A DNA stretch of 39,048 bases from a virus. Location: IMG/VR virus record IMGVR_UViG_3300038954_000279, positions 1 to 39,048 of that record; one strand, given 5' to 3'. Positions within the stretch are counted from its first letter, which is position 1. Each line of letters starts with the position of its first letter. Shown here in pieces: positions 27,064 to 34,630 of the stretch. The translations under genes were made by a program, and so were the position numbers. Below the pieces are notes generated by a model that saw nothing but the letters and a program-made list of their open reading frames with translations, made no database searches and was not told the DNA's origin.

Positions 27064-28713
27064 TTATTCTAATAATTTAATTTTGCTTTTTATCTCAAAA
27101 TATTTCGGCTTTTCATAATAATATTTATCTATATCGTCTTGACTCAATTCAAGCTCTTTTCTCGCTTCAGCTTCATTTTTTATCCACCCGCATAGTTTAG
27201 CCATTCTTATATTTAACTTTTTTATAAATTCTTTATTAAATTTACAATGTACATTCCCGTTTTTATAACACCGAACTTTCATAAATATTTCAGTCTTCCC
27301 ATTTTTATGATAATAAAATTCTTTTTCTTTCCCCGGTTTCCATTGAAAGTTAAAAGAACTGTCAATCCTTTCAAATCCTAAATTATATCCGATTGTACAT
27401 ATATCGTTTATGAATTCGTGAGTATCTTTATATAATCCGTTCGGGTATTGATAGTCTCCAAATTTATCAGAATTGAAATTATTATATCTTTGAAATACAA
27501 GCCGATAATCAAGTTTGTAGTTTCTCATTTCTTTCTGCTGATTGTAACGCCACTTATCTTTGATAAAATGAATATTTGACTTATATGCTATTACGTTATC
27601 CTTCTCTGTCATTTCAAAATACATTTCTTTTATCTGATTGTCAAGGTATCTATTAGCGTTTTTAATAATCCATATTAGTATAGCATATATATTTTTTTCA
27701 GTAAAATCTATATTGACGTTACGTAATAAAACACTCATTAACCTATCTCTGCTTTTTGATGTTAATCTGTTTTTAATTTTATCCAACTTATCAAATAATT
27801 CTTTCCAGTAAAAATTTTTTAATCCGGCAATTCTTTCCTGAAGAGATTTTTTTACATTTTCAATATTTACGCCCAGCTCCTTCATTATATTATAGTCTAT
27901 ATTTTCTAAACTTTTGAAGGTTTTTAATAGCTTCTGTAGATCATTATCGTATAATTTAACTAACTCTTTGACAAATTCTCCTTTCGATATTATATCATTT
28001 ATTTTTTTCTGTTTTTCTTTATATTCAGTTTCAGTATGCTCAATAGAATCAGCATTGATTTTGAAAAAACGATCAAACCATACTTCAAACGGGTCCCGTG
28101 ATCTACTTTTTAGTCTAATTTTTACAATGTCAACTTTTGCCCGTGCTTTTCTGTACTCTGAATTTATAAAATCTAACGTTTCTAATATTTCGTATTCTCC
28201 ATCAAAAACTGATATTCTGTCTTTAATAGCTTTTTTAATCTCTTTGTTATTTCTCCATCTTACAGGAATAATTAAGTAAATATAATCACAGTTAGCTTCT
28301 CTTATTATTTTTGTTGTCCACGCTTGATACTCGCTATACGGCGGGTTACAAAATACAATATCTGTTTTTTTGTCGATTAATGATTGCTGGTAAAAATCTG
28401 TTCCTACTACGATTATCTCTTCGGAAAGCTGCTGTATAAGAATATCCGATTTTTCAATAGCATATTTTCTCTCTATATGCCATTCCTTATCATCTTCGAT
28501 ATCCTTATTCCTTAACTCCTCTATAATTTTAAATACATTTCCATCCCCCGCACCTATATCCATAAGTGAAAAATTATCCCAAAAAAAACCATATTTTGTA
28601 TCTTTAGATAAATCTTTATATACAATTTCAATCATCTCACGTGTTGTCGGATACCATTCAAAATCCTGCTTATTTTCTTTTAAATTTTCTATCTGCTTAT
28701 TTATTTTATCCAA
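27064..28713 (-). CDS. Large N6-adenine methyltransferase-like protein with DUF4942 region
   Basis: The 549-residue protein has SAM motif I MDIGAGDGNVFKII (52-58) and the catalytic motif IV DIVFCNPPYSEY (NPPY 123-126), so the N-terminal third is an adenine methyltransferase fold. The middle and C-terminal parts (YWKELFDKLDKIKNRL, FTEKNIYAILIWIIKN, NGKTEIFMKVRCYKNGN) match the DUF4942 type found behind phage methyltransferase domains. The start is TTG 28713, eight bases after AAGGAG. It may protect phage DNA from restriction. Confidence 0.7.
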   Translation of the reverse strand: MDKINKQIENLKENKQDFEWYPTTREMIEIVYKDLSKDTKYGFFWDNFSLMDIGAGDGNVFKIIEELRNKDIEDDKEWHIERKYAIEKSDILIQQLSEEIIVVGTDFYQQSLIDKKTDIVFCNPPYSEYQAWTTKIIREANCDYIYLIIPVRWRNNKEIKKAIKDRISVFDGEYEILETLDFINSEYRKARAKVDIVKIRLKSRSRDPFEVWFDRFFKINADSIEHTETEYKEKQKKINDIISKGEFVKELVKLYDNDLQKLLKTFKSLENIDYNIMKELGVNIENVKKSLQERIAGLKNFYWKELFDKLDKIKNRLTSKSRDRLMSVLLRNVNIDFTEKNIYAILIWIIKNANRYLDNQIKEMYFEMTEKDNVIAYKSNIHFIKDKWRYNQQKEMRNYKLDYRLVFQRYNNFNSDKFGDYQYPNGLYKDTHEFINDICTIGYNLGFERIDSSFNFQWKPGKEKEFYYHKNGKTEIFMKVRCYKNGNVHCKFNKEFIKKLNIRMAKLCGWIKNEAEARKELELSQDDIDKYYYEKPKYFEIKSKIKLLE

Positions 28714-28928
28714 AATATTTTCTCCTTCTTTTTGCTCAATTTCTCATTTATCCACAAATTTTTAATTTCTTTATTATTGTCGAAAGTTACTTTTACTTTG
28801 TCGCCCTTTTTCAGTAGATTTTCATTTAATACAATTATAATTTTCCCGGCTTCGTAGCAGACGTATTGCGGATATACATTTATATTATGTTCTTTTACTC
28901 TATCGATTTTATATTCTTTATATTTCAT
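28701..28928 (-). CDS. Small hypothetical protein
   Basis: The 75-residue protein (MKYKEYKIDRVKEHNINVYP...) has beta-rich character (GKIIIVLNENLLKKGDKVKV) and a basic C-terminus. It overlaps the upstream 47-residue gene by ATGA and the methyltransferase gene by 13 bp. No family is recognised. Confidence 0.5.
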   Translation of the reverse strand: MKYKEYKIDRVKEHNINVYPQYVCYEAGKIIIVLNENLLKKGDKVKVTFDNNKEIKNLWINEKLSKKKEKIFWIK

Positions 28929-29068
28929 TTATTCCTCAATTTTCTAAATATTTTAATTTGTCTTTTTGCTTGTTCTTCTGTTTCAAATCCCCATCCTACT
29001 AGTTTTCTGCCTTTTTTTATTTGCCATTCATTTTGTTTTTTGCTGTATACAACTTTATATTTTTTCAT
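28925..29068 (-). CDS. 47-residue DUF2188-like protein
   Basis: MKKYKVVYSKKQNEWQIKKG..., then FETEEQAKRQIKIFRKLRNK. The beta-beta-helix pattern with W-x-(V/I)-K and 'T.EEA' is like DUF2188-type small proteins. Starts overlapping the end of the gene at 29055 and overlaps the next start by 4 bp. Confidence 0.5.
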   Translation of the reverse strand: MKKYKVVYSKKQNEWQIKKGRKLVGWGFETEEQAKRQIKIFRKLRNK

Positions 29069-29363
29069 TTATCCCTCTTAAATTTTCCTGATAGTGTATC
29101 ATATTTTCGAGCTTATGCGGGATGTTATTTGTTGCTTCTTTAATTATATCCTTTATACAAATTTTATATAGCTGAAATAAAGCATCCATGGCTTCCGGCG
29201 ACAACCGTATAGAAGTTTCATGTATTCTTTCGCCGTTTACTTTTTCTTTTTCTGTAGGTAGTCGTTTAAAAACTATCTGCCAATCTCCATCCGGTCTAAT
29301 TCCAAGCATTACTCTTCTGTTCTTTAATTTTTTTGCTTTCATCTCTACTTTATTTTTACCCAT
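29055..29363 (-). CDS. Hypothetical protein
   Basis: The 102-residue protein (MGKNKVEMKAKKLKNRRVML...) has a beta segment GIRPDGDWQIVFKRLPTEKE and a helical part EAMDALFQLYKICIKDIIKE. It overlaps the end of the Imm-5-like gene upstream. No known motif. Confidence 0.5.
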   Translation of the reverse strand: MGKNKVEMKAKKLKNRRVMLGIRPDGDWQIVFKRLPTEKEKVNGERIHETSIRLSPEAMDALFQLYKICIKDIIKEATNNIPHKLENMIHYQENLRGINEKI

Positions 29364-29892
29364 ATTTTTCTCCTATTTTTAAATATTTTCGGCAGATATC
29401 AGCTGTCTTTTTCTGATTTTCTTTTTTGTCACCAGCATCAGCACCAGCAGCATAAGCATAAGCAGCAGCAAAAAAAGCAGCATCAGCAGCAGCAGCATCA
29501 GCATAAGCAGCATAAGCATCAGCATCAGCATCAACATAAGCAGCATCAGCATAAGCAGCAGCATCAGCATAAGCAGCAGCAGCAGCAGCATCAGCAGCAT
29601 CAGCAGCAAATTGTAACTCTTCCTCTGTAGCTTTGCCTTCTCCGTATGCTATTGCAGTATCTACAGCTTTTTTACTTCTTTCATCTTTCATTAAATGCCG
29701 TATTGTATTTGCGCAATGAGCTGCAGCTAATACTCTTTCCCGTTTCTTTTCCGGAAAGAATTTTTCGTGAGCCCATAATATCCAGTCTCCTCGGGGGCAA
29801 TCCCTGAATGCTTCTTCCATTGTTCTGTCTCCTACCCACTCGACAGCTTCTTCGCAGGCGACTAATTTAATTAGTTTTTGTTTAAATTTCAT
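29356..29892 (-). CDS. Imm-5-like protein with alanine-rich triplet-repeat tail (copy 1)
   Basis: The 178-residue protein has a conserved N-terminal domain (EEAVEWVGDRTMEEAFRDCP, WILWAHEKFFPEKKRERVLA, RHLMKDERSKKAVDTAIAYG), an Ala/Tyr/Asp low-complexity region (about residues 95-155), and a conserved end KKENQKKTADICRKYLK. This layout matches the family annotated Imm-5-like putative immunity protein, frequent in phages. The low-complexity part is coded by triplets GCT, GAT and TAT. Five paralogues are in this window. Immunity function is a database label, not shown. Confidence 0.65.
   Translation of the reverse strand: MKFKQKLIKLVACEEAVEWVGDRTMEEAFRDCPRGDWILWAHEKFFPEKKRERVLAAAHCANTIRHLMKDERSKKAVDTAIAYGEGKATEEELQFAADAADAAAAAAYADAAAYADAAYVDADADAYAAYADAAAADAAFFAAAYAYAAGADAGDKKENQKKTADICRKYLKIGEKYG
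29430..29607. repeat. Triplet-repeat tract, copy 1
   Basis: An array of GCA, TCA and TAA triplets on the plus strand (GCT, GAT, TAT codons in the gene), about 178 bp, which changes length in steps of three and so keeps the frame. Confidence 0.85.
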
Positions 29893-29903
29893 TTCTCGCC
29901 TCC

Positions 29904-30407
29904 TTATATTTTAAGATATTTTCTACAGATATCAGCTGTCTTTTTCTGATTTTCTTTTTTGCCACCAGCAGCATAATCAGCATCATCAGCAGCATCAGCA
30001 GCAGCATAAGCGGCATCAGCAGCAGCAGCATAAGCATAAGCGGCATCAGCATCAGCAGCATAAGCATAAGCATAAGCATCAGCAGCAGCAGCATAAGCAG
30101 CATCAGCAGCAGCATAAGCAGCAAATTGTAACTCTTCCTCTGTAGCTTTGCCTTCTCCGTATGCTATTGCAGTATCTACAGCTTTTTTGCTTCTGTCATC
30201 TTGCATTAAATGCCGTATTGTATTTGCACAATGAGCGGCGGCTAATATTCTTTCCCGTTTCTTTTCCGGAAAGAATTTTTCGTGAGCCCATAATATCCAG
30301 TCGGCTCTGGGGCAGTCTCTGAATGCTTCTTTCATTGTCCTATCTCCTACCCATTTTATTGCTTCTTCGCATGCCTTTATTTTAATTAGTTTTTGTTTAA
30401 ATTTCAT
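29904..30407 (-). CDS. Imm-5-like protein (copy 2)
   Basis: The 167-residue paralogue has the same N-terminal domain as copy 1 (ACEEAIKWVGDRTMKEAFRD) and end (KKENQKKTADICRKYLKI). Its Ala/Asp/Tyr tract is shorter (about 50 residues, triplet coded, 29965-30120). It is in tandem with copy 1, 11 bp apart. The two copies differ mainly by substitutions in the conserved domain and by tract length, as expected for duplication followed by slippage. Confidence 0.65.
   Translation of the reverse strand: MKFKQKLIKIKACEEAIKWVGDRTMKEAFRDCPRADWILWAHEKFFPEKKRERILAAAHCANTIRHLMQDDRSKKAVDTAIAYGEGKATEEELQFAAYAAADAAYAAAADAYAYAYAADADAAYAYAAAADAAYAAADAADDADYAAGGKKENQKKTADICRKYLKI
29965..30120. repeat. Triplet-repeat tract, copy 2
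   Basis: About 156 bp of GCA/TCA/TAA triplets coding for Ala, Asp and Tyr. Interspersed GCG variants (gcggcatc) suggest older and newer repeat units. Confidence 0.85.
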
Positions 30408-30994
30408 TTTATTCTCCTGTTTTCCCCGTCAATTTTCAATATTTTGCAGCTTTCATTTATTCTGCCGGATATTTTTTCAGCGGATAGTTTATTTATTTTT
30501 TTTATTCTATTCGTTAATTCTAACAAAGAGTAATTCGATATATATACAGTTTGATAATTATTTACGTATCTTTTGTCAATGATTATATCATATATGTCAA
30601 CTCTATTTTCATTTAACGGTTTTGCTGCTATATCATCAATATATAATTTTTCTTTTTCGATTATTTCTGAAAGATATACTTGACTTTCACGATAATCCTT
30701 GCCATAAATATTTAAAAATAAATCCCTCTCGTTTATATAATATCCATATATTTTTTTTAGCAAAGCAAAAGCCGTGTAGGTTTTTCCGATTCCAGGCGAC
30801 CCAAACAGATAATAAGATTTTGTAGTATCTTTAATCAAAGTTTTACTTATATCTGCATCTTTGTATCTTTTCGGAATAGTTTTAAGTATACTTTTATATT
30901 CCTGCTTTTTCATATATTTTGTACACATCCGGTTTTCATTTATTATCATCCCGTCAATACATACATCTTTGTATTTGCATTTATTACAGTTCAT
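30404..30994 (-). CDS. DnaC-like helicase-loader ATPase
   Basis: The 196-residue protein has an N-terminal Cys cluster (Cys3, Cys6, Cys12, Cys24; zinc-binding) and an AAA+ core with Walker A LFGSPGIGKTYTAFALL (65-72) and Walker B KLYIDDIAA. It is in the operon position after the DnaD-like replication protein, with which it probably loads the host replicative helicase. Its start overlaps the replication gene. It is shorter than E. coli DnaC, like many phage versions. Confidence 0.8.
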   Translation of the reverse strand: MNCNKCKYKDVCIDGMIINENRMCTKYMKKQEYKSILKTIPKRYKDADISKTLIKDTTKSYYLFGSPGIGKTYTAFALLKKIYGYYINERDLFLNIYGKDYRESQVYLSEIIEKEKLYIDDIAAKPLNENRVDIYDIIIDKRYVNNYQTVYISNYSLLELTNRIKKINKLSAEKISGRINESCKILKIDGENRRIK

Positions 30995-31781
30995 TTTCTT
31001 TCTCTTCTAATTTATTTAAAAATTCCTCAAACTTCTCGCCGCCGGATTGATAATCGTCTTGTTCTTTTTTATTAATATACTTTCCCTCAAGCACTTTAAT
31101 ATAATTAGTATCGTTGCTAATCAGCCAATCAAAACTTACAACCCAGCCATAATCATTTTCGCCTCTTAAAAATTCTTGATCCTCTATTAAATTTATTGCT
31201 TGCTTTAATTCTGCTATAAAGTCAGAGTTTTCTTTTATCCGTGTTCTGATTTTCTTTTTTCTCTTTTCTGTTATTGCCCGTAAAGAAGAGAGTTTATCGT
31301 ATTTGTCTGATAAATTATTCCAAGTTGCAAGTAATTCTTTAGTATTAATACTACTCTTATCTAATCTATTCTTATCTAATCTATTCTTATCTATACTATT
31401 CTGTGTATCCCTGTTGTCTCCCGCGTGGTATACCAGATGGTCTACCGCTTGACTACTGTTTATAATTTCTTTTAGTTCCTCTTTATAAATTTCAAGGTAT
31501 TTACTTTTACTATATCGGTCTTTTCGTATATAATTATTTTCCTGCCAGTCGGTTATTAGCAAAACAAGCTCATCAAATATTTTTATATAGTTTTTTGATT
31601 GTAATATTCGAAGATCGTCCGGTTTGCTATCTGTCATTCTCATTATAGCAAAGTGTTCACAAAATCCGTCGTCGTCTGCATTCATAGATAAGTGAAAATA
31701 TAAACATTGAGCCGAAGCCGGCATCATTAAAAATTTACTGCTGTTAGTTATACTCTTATTAAACATTCTCTTCTGTGCCAT
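30984..31781 (-). CDS. Replication initiation protein, DnaD-like replisome organiser
   Basis: The 265-residue protein begins MAQKRMFNKSITNSSKFLMM and has a winged-helix-like N-terminal domain (PASAQCLYFHLSMNADDDGF, VLLITDWQENNYIRKDRYSK) typical of phage replisome organisers, then a linker and a C-terminal helical part. It would bind the phage origin and recruit the DnaC-like protein next to it. The repeated linker (KNRLDKNRLDKS) comes from a short tandem DNA repeat. It begins downstream of the P2 leader terminator. Confidence 0.75.
   Translation of the reverse strand: MAQKRMFNKSITNSSKFLMMPASAQCLYFHLSMNADDDGFCEHFAIMRMTDSKPDDLRILQSKNYIKIFDELVLLITDWQENNYIRKDRYSKSKYLEIYKEELKEIINSSQAVDHLVYHAGDNRDTQNSIDKNRLDKNRLDKSSINTKELLATWNNLSDKYDKLSSLRAITEKRKKKIRTRIKENSDFIAELKQAINLIEDQEFLRGENDYGWVVSFDWLISNDTNYIKVLEGKYINKKEQDDYQSGGEKFEEFLNKLEEKENEL
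31366..31395. repeat. Short tandem repeat in the replication gene
   Basis: Plus strand CTTATCTAATCTATT is repeated about two and a half times, giving KNRLD repeats in the linker of the replication protein. Fifteen bases per unit, so the frame is kept. Confidence 0.7.
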
Positions 31782-31792
31782 ACAGTCCCCTT

Positions 31793-31916
31793 AAAAATAA
31801 AAACCCCGACTGTACGAAAACTACCGCCAAGTAATTTAAAAATACAGTCAGGGTTAAGATTTTTATTTCTGATTTATAGCGGTAGTTTATCATAATATTC
31901 ATAGTATCTTCAAGTA
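31793..31916 (-). ncRNA. Predicted sigma-54-driven leader RNA with pseudoknot attenuator
   Basis: From the predicted start (31916) to the U-tract (about 31793) the RNA contains AAACTACCGC (31879-31888), then the terminator 5' arm, then GCGGTAGTTT (31818-31827) inside the terminator loop, then the 3' arm. The 10-bp pairing AAACTACCGC/GCGGTAGTTT crosses the terminator stem, so the two structures form a pseudoknot or exclude each other. This is the arrangement of an attenuator or riboswitch-like element before the replication gene, or of a free small RNA. Confidence 0.5.
31802..31855 (-). terminator. Intrinsic terminator with large loop
   Basis: A 13-bp stem (AACCCTGACTGTA with TACAGTCGGGGTT, one G-U pair), 28-base loop, followed by TTTATTTTT on the minus strand. 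It lies 20 bp before the start of the replication gene, in the same relation to it as the terminator at 2484 has to the scaffold gene. Confidence 0.75.
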
Positions 31917-31926
31917 CTTTTACACA

Positions 31927-31942
31927 AGCAATTACTGTGCCG
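31927..31942 (-). promoter_or_regulatory. Sigma-54-type promoter P2
   Basis: CGGCACA-GTAA-TTGCT on the minus strand with GG and GC ten bases apart. Predicted start 31916. Extended similarity to P1 continues into the transcript (GGCAC..TAATTGCTTGT.TA..AGTAC). Confidence 0.65.
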
Positions 31943-31964
31943 GACTTTTTTTTATTCAAATAAT

Positions 31965-32282
31965 TCAACTCCATTTAGAAATTTTGCCGGAGCGGTCTGT
32001 AAAAAATAGTGTTAATTTACCAGTCTGCTGGTTCTCAATAGCAGTAACGGGATCGATAGTGGCCTCAATTCCATACTCTCCGATATAGTATATTACTTCT
32101 GTTTTTTCTATAAGTTTTTGTGTTTCAATGCCATGCCTTCGCATACAATATTCAAAATATTGAAAAGTTTTTTCTGTTTTATATCCGTTCCACTCTTTTA
32201 CAATTTTTTTTAATTCATTTTTCTTCTCTTCGTGTGAAAGCTGTTTAAATTTTTCTTTTCGTTCATTATAATAAACAAGCAT
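31965..32282 (-). CDS. Hypothetical protein
   Basis: The 105-residue protein (MLVYYNERKEKFKQLSHEEK...) has a helical N-terminus and a beta-rich C-terminus (GIEATIDPVTAIENQQTGKL, FTDRSGKISKW). Its stop is 20 bp before P2. AAGGAGATG lies upstream. No family is recognised. Confidence 0.55.
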   Translation of the reverse strand: MLVYYNERKEKFKQLSHEEKKNELKKIVKEWNGYKTEKTFQYFEYCMRRHGIETQKLIEKTEVIYYIGEYGIEATIDPVTAIENQQTGKLTLFFTDRSGKISKWS

Positions 32283-32342
32283 CTTTCATCTCCTTATATT
32301 AAATATATATACAAAAAACGTTGATTATTTTCAATAGGTGTG

Positions 32343-32534
32343 TTATTTTTTCAATACATACTTAGCAAATCGTTTATTATTTTCTCGAATCATTTCGGTT
32401 TCTATTGACATTTGACGTCGCAATTCGTATATTCGAGCTCCGAGCCGGAAGCAGCCGTAAAGTTTTAAAGCGTCAATCGGTGTTATGCTTCCGTGTTTTT
32501 GTAAGTGCTTTTTAATCTGTTTACACTGTGTCAT
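32343..32534 (-). CDS. Small helix-turn-helix protein
   Basis: The 63-residue protein (MTQCKQIKKHLQKHGSITPI, DALKLYGCFRLGARIYELRR) matches a small phage helix-turn-helix family with 'I..YL..G.ITP.DAL..G..RL.ARI..LR'. It probably binds DNA. The start overlaps the end of the methyltransferase gene upstream (shared bases 32525-32534 region). Target unknown. Confidence 0.65.
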   Translation of the reverse strand: MTQCKQIKKHLQKHGSITPIDALKLYGCFRLGARIYELRRQMSIETEMIRENNKRFAKYVLKK

Positions 32535-32538
32535 CTTC

Positions 32539-33180
32539 TTACTCCTTTTCTATTGCTATCCACCGGCGGCGTAATCTTTCACATGCTACTGCGGTTGTAC
32601 CTGTTCCGCAAAATGGGTCTAATATCATATTTCCGGGCCTACTGCTTACCATTATCATTTTTTCTATCATCCATAAATATTTTTGTGTCGGAAAATTGTA
32701 CTCATTTTTTGCAACATTATCTATCATTAGTTTACGATACTGATTATAATTCTTTTCCTTGCTGAAATAAGCTCCGGGCTCTCTTATAAATACACAAAAT
32801 TCAATATCTGACATATAAGAATTATTATATGACGGTATAGGATTATTCTTACCCCACACAAGTATATCATAATTATAATTTTTTTTCTTAGCAAAATCGA
32901 TATAATCATACAGTAATTTCGAAGAGCACCATATATACATATTCAGTACACTATATTTAAAACATTTTTCAATTTTATCCAAAAAATTTTTCGGATTGAA
33001 ATTGCTCATCTCTCTCATTTTCTTCTCTCGGTATGAGTATTTTTTACCCACCGAACCGGCTCCGGCCCAGCTCTGTAAATAAGGGGGATCTGTAACTATT
33101 AAATCTATATTATCATAATTAAGATACTTATTGTCACCATAATATAGTATCCCTAATTTAGTTCTGTAATATTCTTTCAT
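32539..33180 (-). CDS. N6-adenine DNA methyltransferase, beta-type order
   Basis: The 213-residue protein has motif IV DLIVTDPPYLQSWAGAG (DPPY 31-34) near the N-terminus and the SAM motif NMILDPFCGTGTTAVACERL near the C-terminus, the beta-class order. It probably methylates adenine in a short DNA site. No restriction enzyme is next to it, so protection from host restriction or regulation is more likely than a restriction-modification pair. Confidence 0.85.
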   Translation of the reverse strand: MKEYYRTKLGILYYGDNKYLNYDNIDLIVTDPPYLQSWAGAGSVGKKYSYREKKMREMSNFNPKNFLDKIEKCFKYSVLNMYIWCSSKLLYDYIDFAKKKNYNYDILVWGKNNPIPSYNNSYMSDIEFCVFIREPGAYFSKEKNYNQYRKLMIDNVAKNEYNFPTQKYLWMIEKMIMVSSRPGNMILDPFCGTGTTAVACERLRRRWIAIEKE

Positions 33181-33335
33181 ATAAATTGCCCCTCATATAT
33201 CAACTCACCTTTTTTGTCGAGAAGGCGTATAGTTTTGGTTTCTGATTCGATGTATTTTGCTATGTCTTCTGATTTGTCGCATTGCCCTCCATATAGCTTT
33301 ATTATTATCGTACGCCCATCTCTATTTATTGTCAT
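33177..33335 (-). CDS. 52-residue hypothetical protein
   Basis: MTINRDGRTIIIKLYGGQCD..., ending IYEGQFI. It overlaps the methyltransferase start (ATGA). The first part is beta-rich and the second alpha/beta. No family is recognised. Confidence 0.5.
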   Translation of the reverse strand: MTINRDGRTIIIKLYGGQCDKSEDIAKYIESETKTIRLLDKKGELIYEGQFI

Positions 33336-33368
33336 TTTACCACCTTCATAACATAACTTATTGTAATT

Positions 33369-33887
33369 TTATTTAGTTATCTTTTCAAATTCTAAATATT
33401 TTCTACAAATATCTGCTGTTTTCTGTAGGTACCTTTCTTTTAGTGTAATATAATCAGCAGATCCATCAACAGCAGCATCAGCAGCATAAGCAGCAGCATC
33501 AGCAGCAGCAGCATAAGCGGCAGCAGCAGCAGCATAATCAGCAGTAAAAAAAGAAAAAGCAGCAGCAGCATAATCAGCAGCCTCGGCAGCAGCATCAGCA
33601 GCAAATTGTAACTCTTCCTCTGTTGCTTTGCCTTCGCCATATCGGATTGCAGTGTCAACAGCTTTTTTGCTTCTGTCATCTTGCATTAAATGTCGTACTG
33701 TGTTTGCACAATGAGCTGCTGCTAATACTCTTTCCCGTTTCTTTTCCGGAAAGAATTTTTCGTGAGCCCATAATATCCAGTCGGCTCTGGGGCAGTCCCT
33801 AAAGGCTTCTTCCATTGTTCTGTCTCCTACCCATCTTATTGCTTCTTCGCAGGCGCCTAATTTAATTAGTTTTTGTTTAAATTTCAT
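33369..33887 (-). CDS. Imm-5-like protein (copy 3)
   Basis: From ATG 33887 (AAGGAGAAGAG upstream) the 172-residue protein has the conserved domain (KLIKLGACEEAIRWVGDRTM) and a tract of Ala, Asp and Tyr interrupted by SFFTADYAAA and ending DGSADYITLKERYLQKTADI. The final segment differs from the KKENQKKT form of other copies but keeps KTADICRKYL. An in-frame TTG farther upstream is not needed. Confidence 0.65.
   Translation of the reverse strand: MKFKQKLIKLGACEEAIRWVGDRTMEEAFRDCPRADWILWAHEKFFPEKKRERVLAAAHCANTVRHLMQDDRSKKAVDTAIRYGEGKATEEELQFAADAAAEAADYAAAAFSFFTADYAAAAAAYAAAADAAAYAADAAVDGSADYITLKERYLQKTADICRKYLEFEKITK
33458..33606. repeat. Triplet-repeat tract, copy 3
   Basis: About 150 bp of GCA/TCA/TAA triplets, interrupted by an AGTAAAAAAAGAAAAAG segment (coding FFF-type residues) that also occurs in copy 4. 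Confidence 0.8.
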
Positions 33888-33911
33888 TTCTCTTCTCCTT
33901 ATGTTCAAATG

Positions 33912-33983
33912 TTAGACGTATTTTTTATTATGGCAACAATCAATATTCCCGCAATCTTTATTACAATAAGTTATGTTAATCAT
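33912..33983 (-). CDS. 23-residue Cys-rich peptide
   Basis: MINITYCNKDCGNIDCCHNK carries four Cys and one His in 20 residues, and its ATG overlaps the stop of the gene at 33976. Weak upstream ribosome-binding site. Could be a metal-binding micro-protein. Confidence 0.35.
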   Translation of the reverse strand: MINITYCNKDCGNIDCCHNKKYV

Positions 33984-34209
33984 TATTAAATTTCTTTTTA
34001 ATCTCTGTTTTGTTTCGCATCATATTATTTATTGCCGATTCAAGTTCTACTTTCATTAAACCGATAAAATCAATTGCAGAAACATTAAATGACAGTCTAT
34101 TCGTGTTGATGTTTTCTCCATCTGACCGGTAAAACAGAATTACTGCTTTATCGTAATTTTCAGCTATTTTGTCGTTTACTATTTTTTCAAATTCTTTTTT
34201 TAAACTCAT
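33976..34209 (-). CDS. Hypothetical protein
   Basis: The 77-residue protein (MSLKKEFEKIVNDKIAENYD...) is alpha/beta with RLSFNVSAIDFIGLMKVELE. AAGGAGG precedes the ATG. It is in the recombination gene run after the NinB-like gene. No family is recognised. Confidence 0.5.
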   Translation of the reverse strand: MSLKKEFEKIVNDKIAENYDKAVILFYRSDGENINTNRLSFNVSAIDFIGLMKVELESAINNMMRNKTEIKKKFNND

Positions 34210-34219
34210 TTAATCCTCC

Positions 34220-34630
34220 TTATATTTCATTAGCTTTTATCCAATTTTCCCAACTCGGGAATGTCAACTCAATTCCTTTTTCTGAAAAAAACTTGTCGAA
34301 TGTTCTTAATATTTCGTTTATATCTGACGTGGTTAACTTTGTCGTACTTTCCTTTCCCGTTATAGCTTTTTGTACAGGGCGCCACACAAACTCTTTAACG
34401 ATAGTCACATTGTACGGGATTTCGTACGTGTCTTTTAATCCTTGATATTGAAAAGACGTAAACTCATTAAGCGCATCGGCCATGAAGGAAAAATATAAAT
34501 GTAAGGCTCTATTCTGCTGATTAGTACGTGTTTTTTTATACGGTTCTATTTTTACGTGATCGTAATTTTCAAATAATAAATCAATATATTTTTTGCTGTC
34601 GATTTTATTGTTAAATAATTTACTTTGCAT
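34220..34630 (-). CDS. NinB-like recombination protein
   Basis: The 136-residue protein has the phage motif KTRTNQQNRALHLYFSFMAD, VKEFVWRPVQKAITGKEST and TKLTTSDINEILRTFDKFFS. This family is related to or annotated as NinB/Orf-type single-strand-DNA-associated recombination mediators and occurs beside SSB and nuclease genes as here. It overlaps the exonuclease gene by 11 bp. Confidence 0.65.
   Translation of the reverse strand: MQSKLFNNKIDSKKYIDLLFENYDHVKIEPYKKTRTNQQNRALHLYFSFMADALNEFTSFQYQGLKDTYEIPYNVTIVKEFVWRPVQKAITGKESTTKLTTSDINEILRTFDKFFSEKGIELTFPSWENWIKANEI

Noticed and set aside
29430-30120. Possible CRISPR array in the triplet-repeat region
   Set aside because: There are no spacers or fixed-length direct repeats; the pattern is a simple in-frame trinucleotide repeat.
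31759-31974. 71-codon frame (MELNYLNKKKSGTVIAC...)
   Set aside because: It lies across the sigma-54-type promoter P2 and the leader terminator, overlaps both neighbours, and its C-terminal residues simply translate the terminator arms. Regulatory RNA explains the sequence better.
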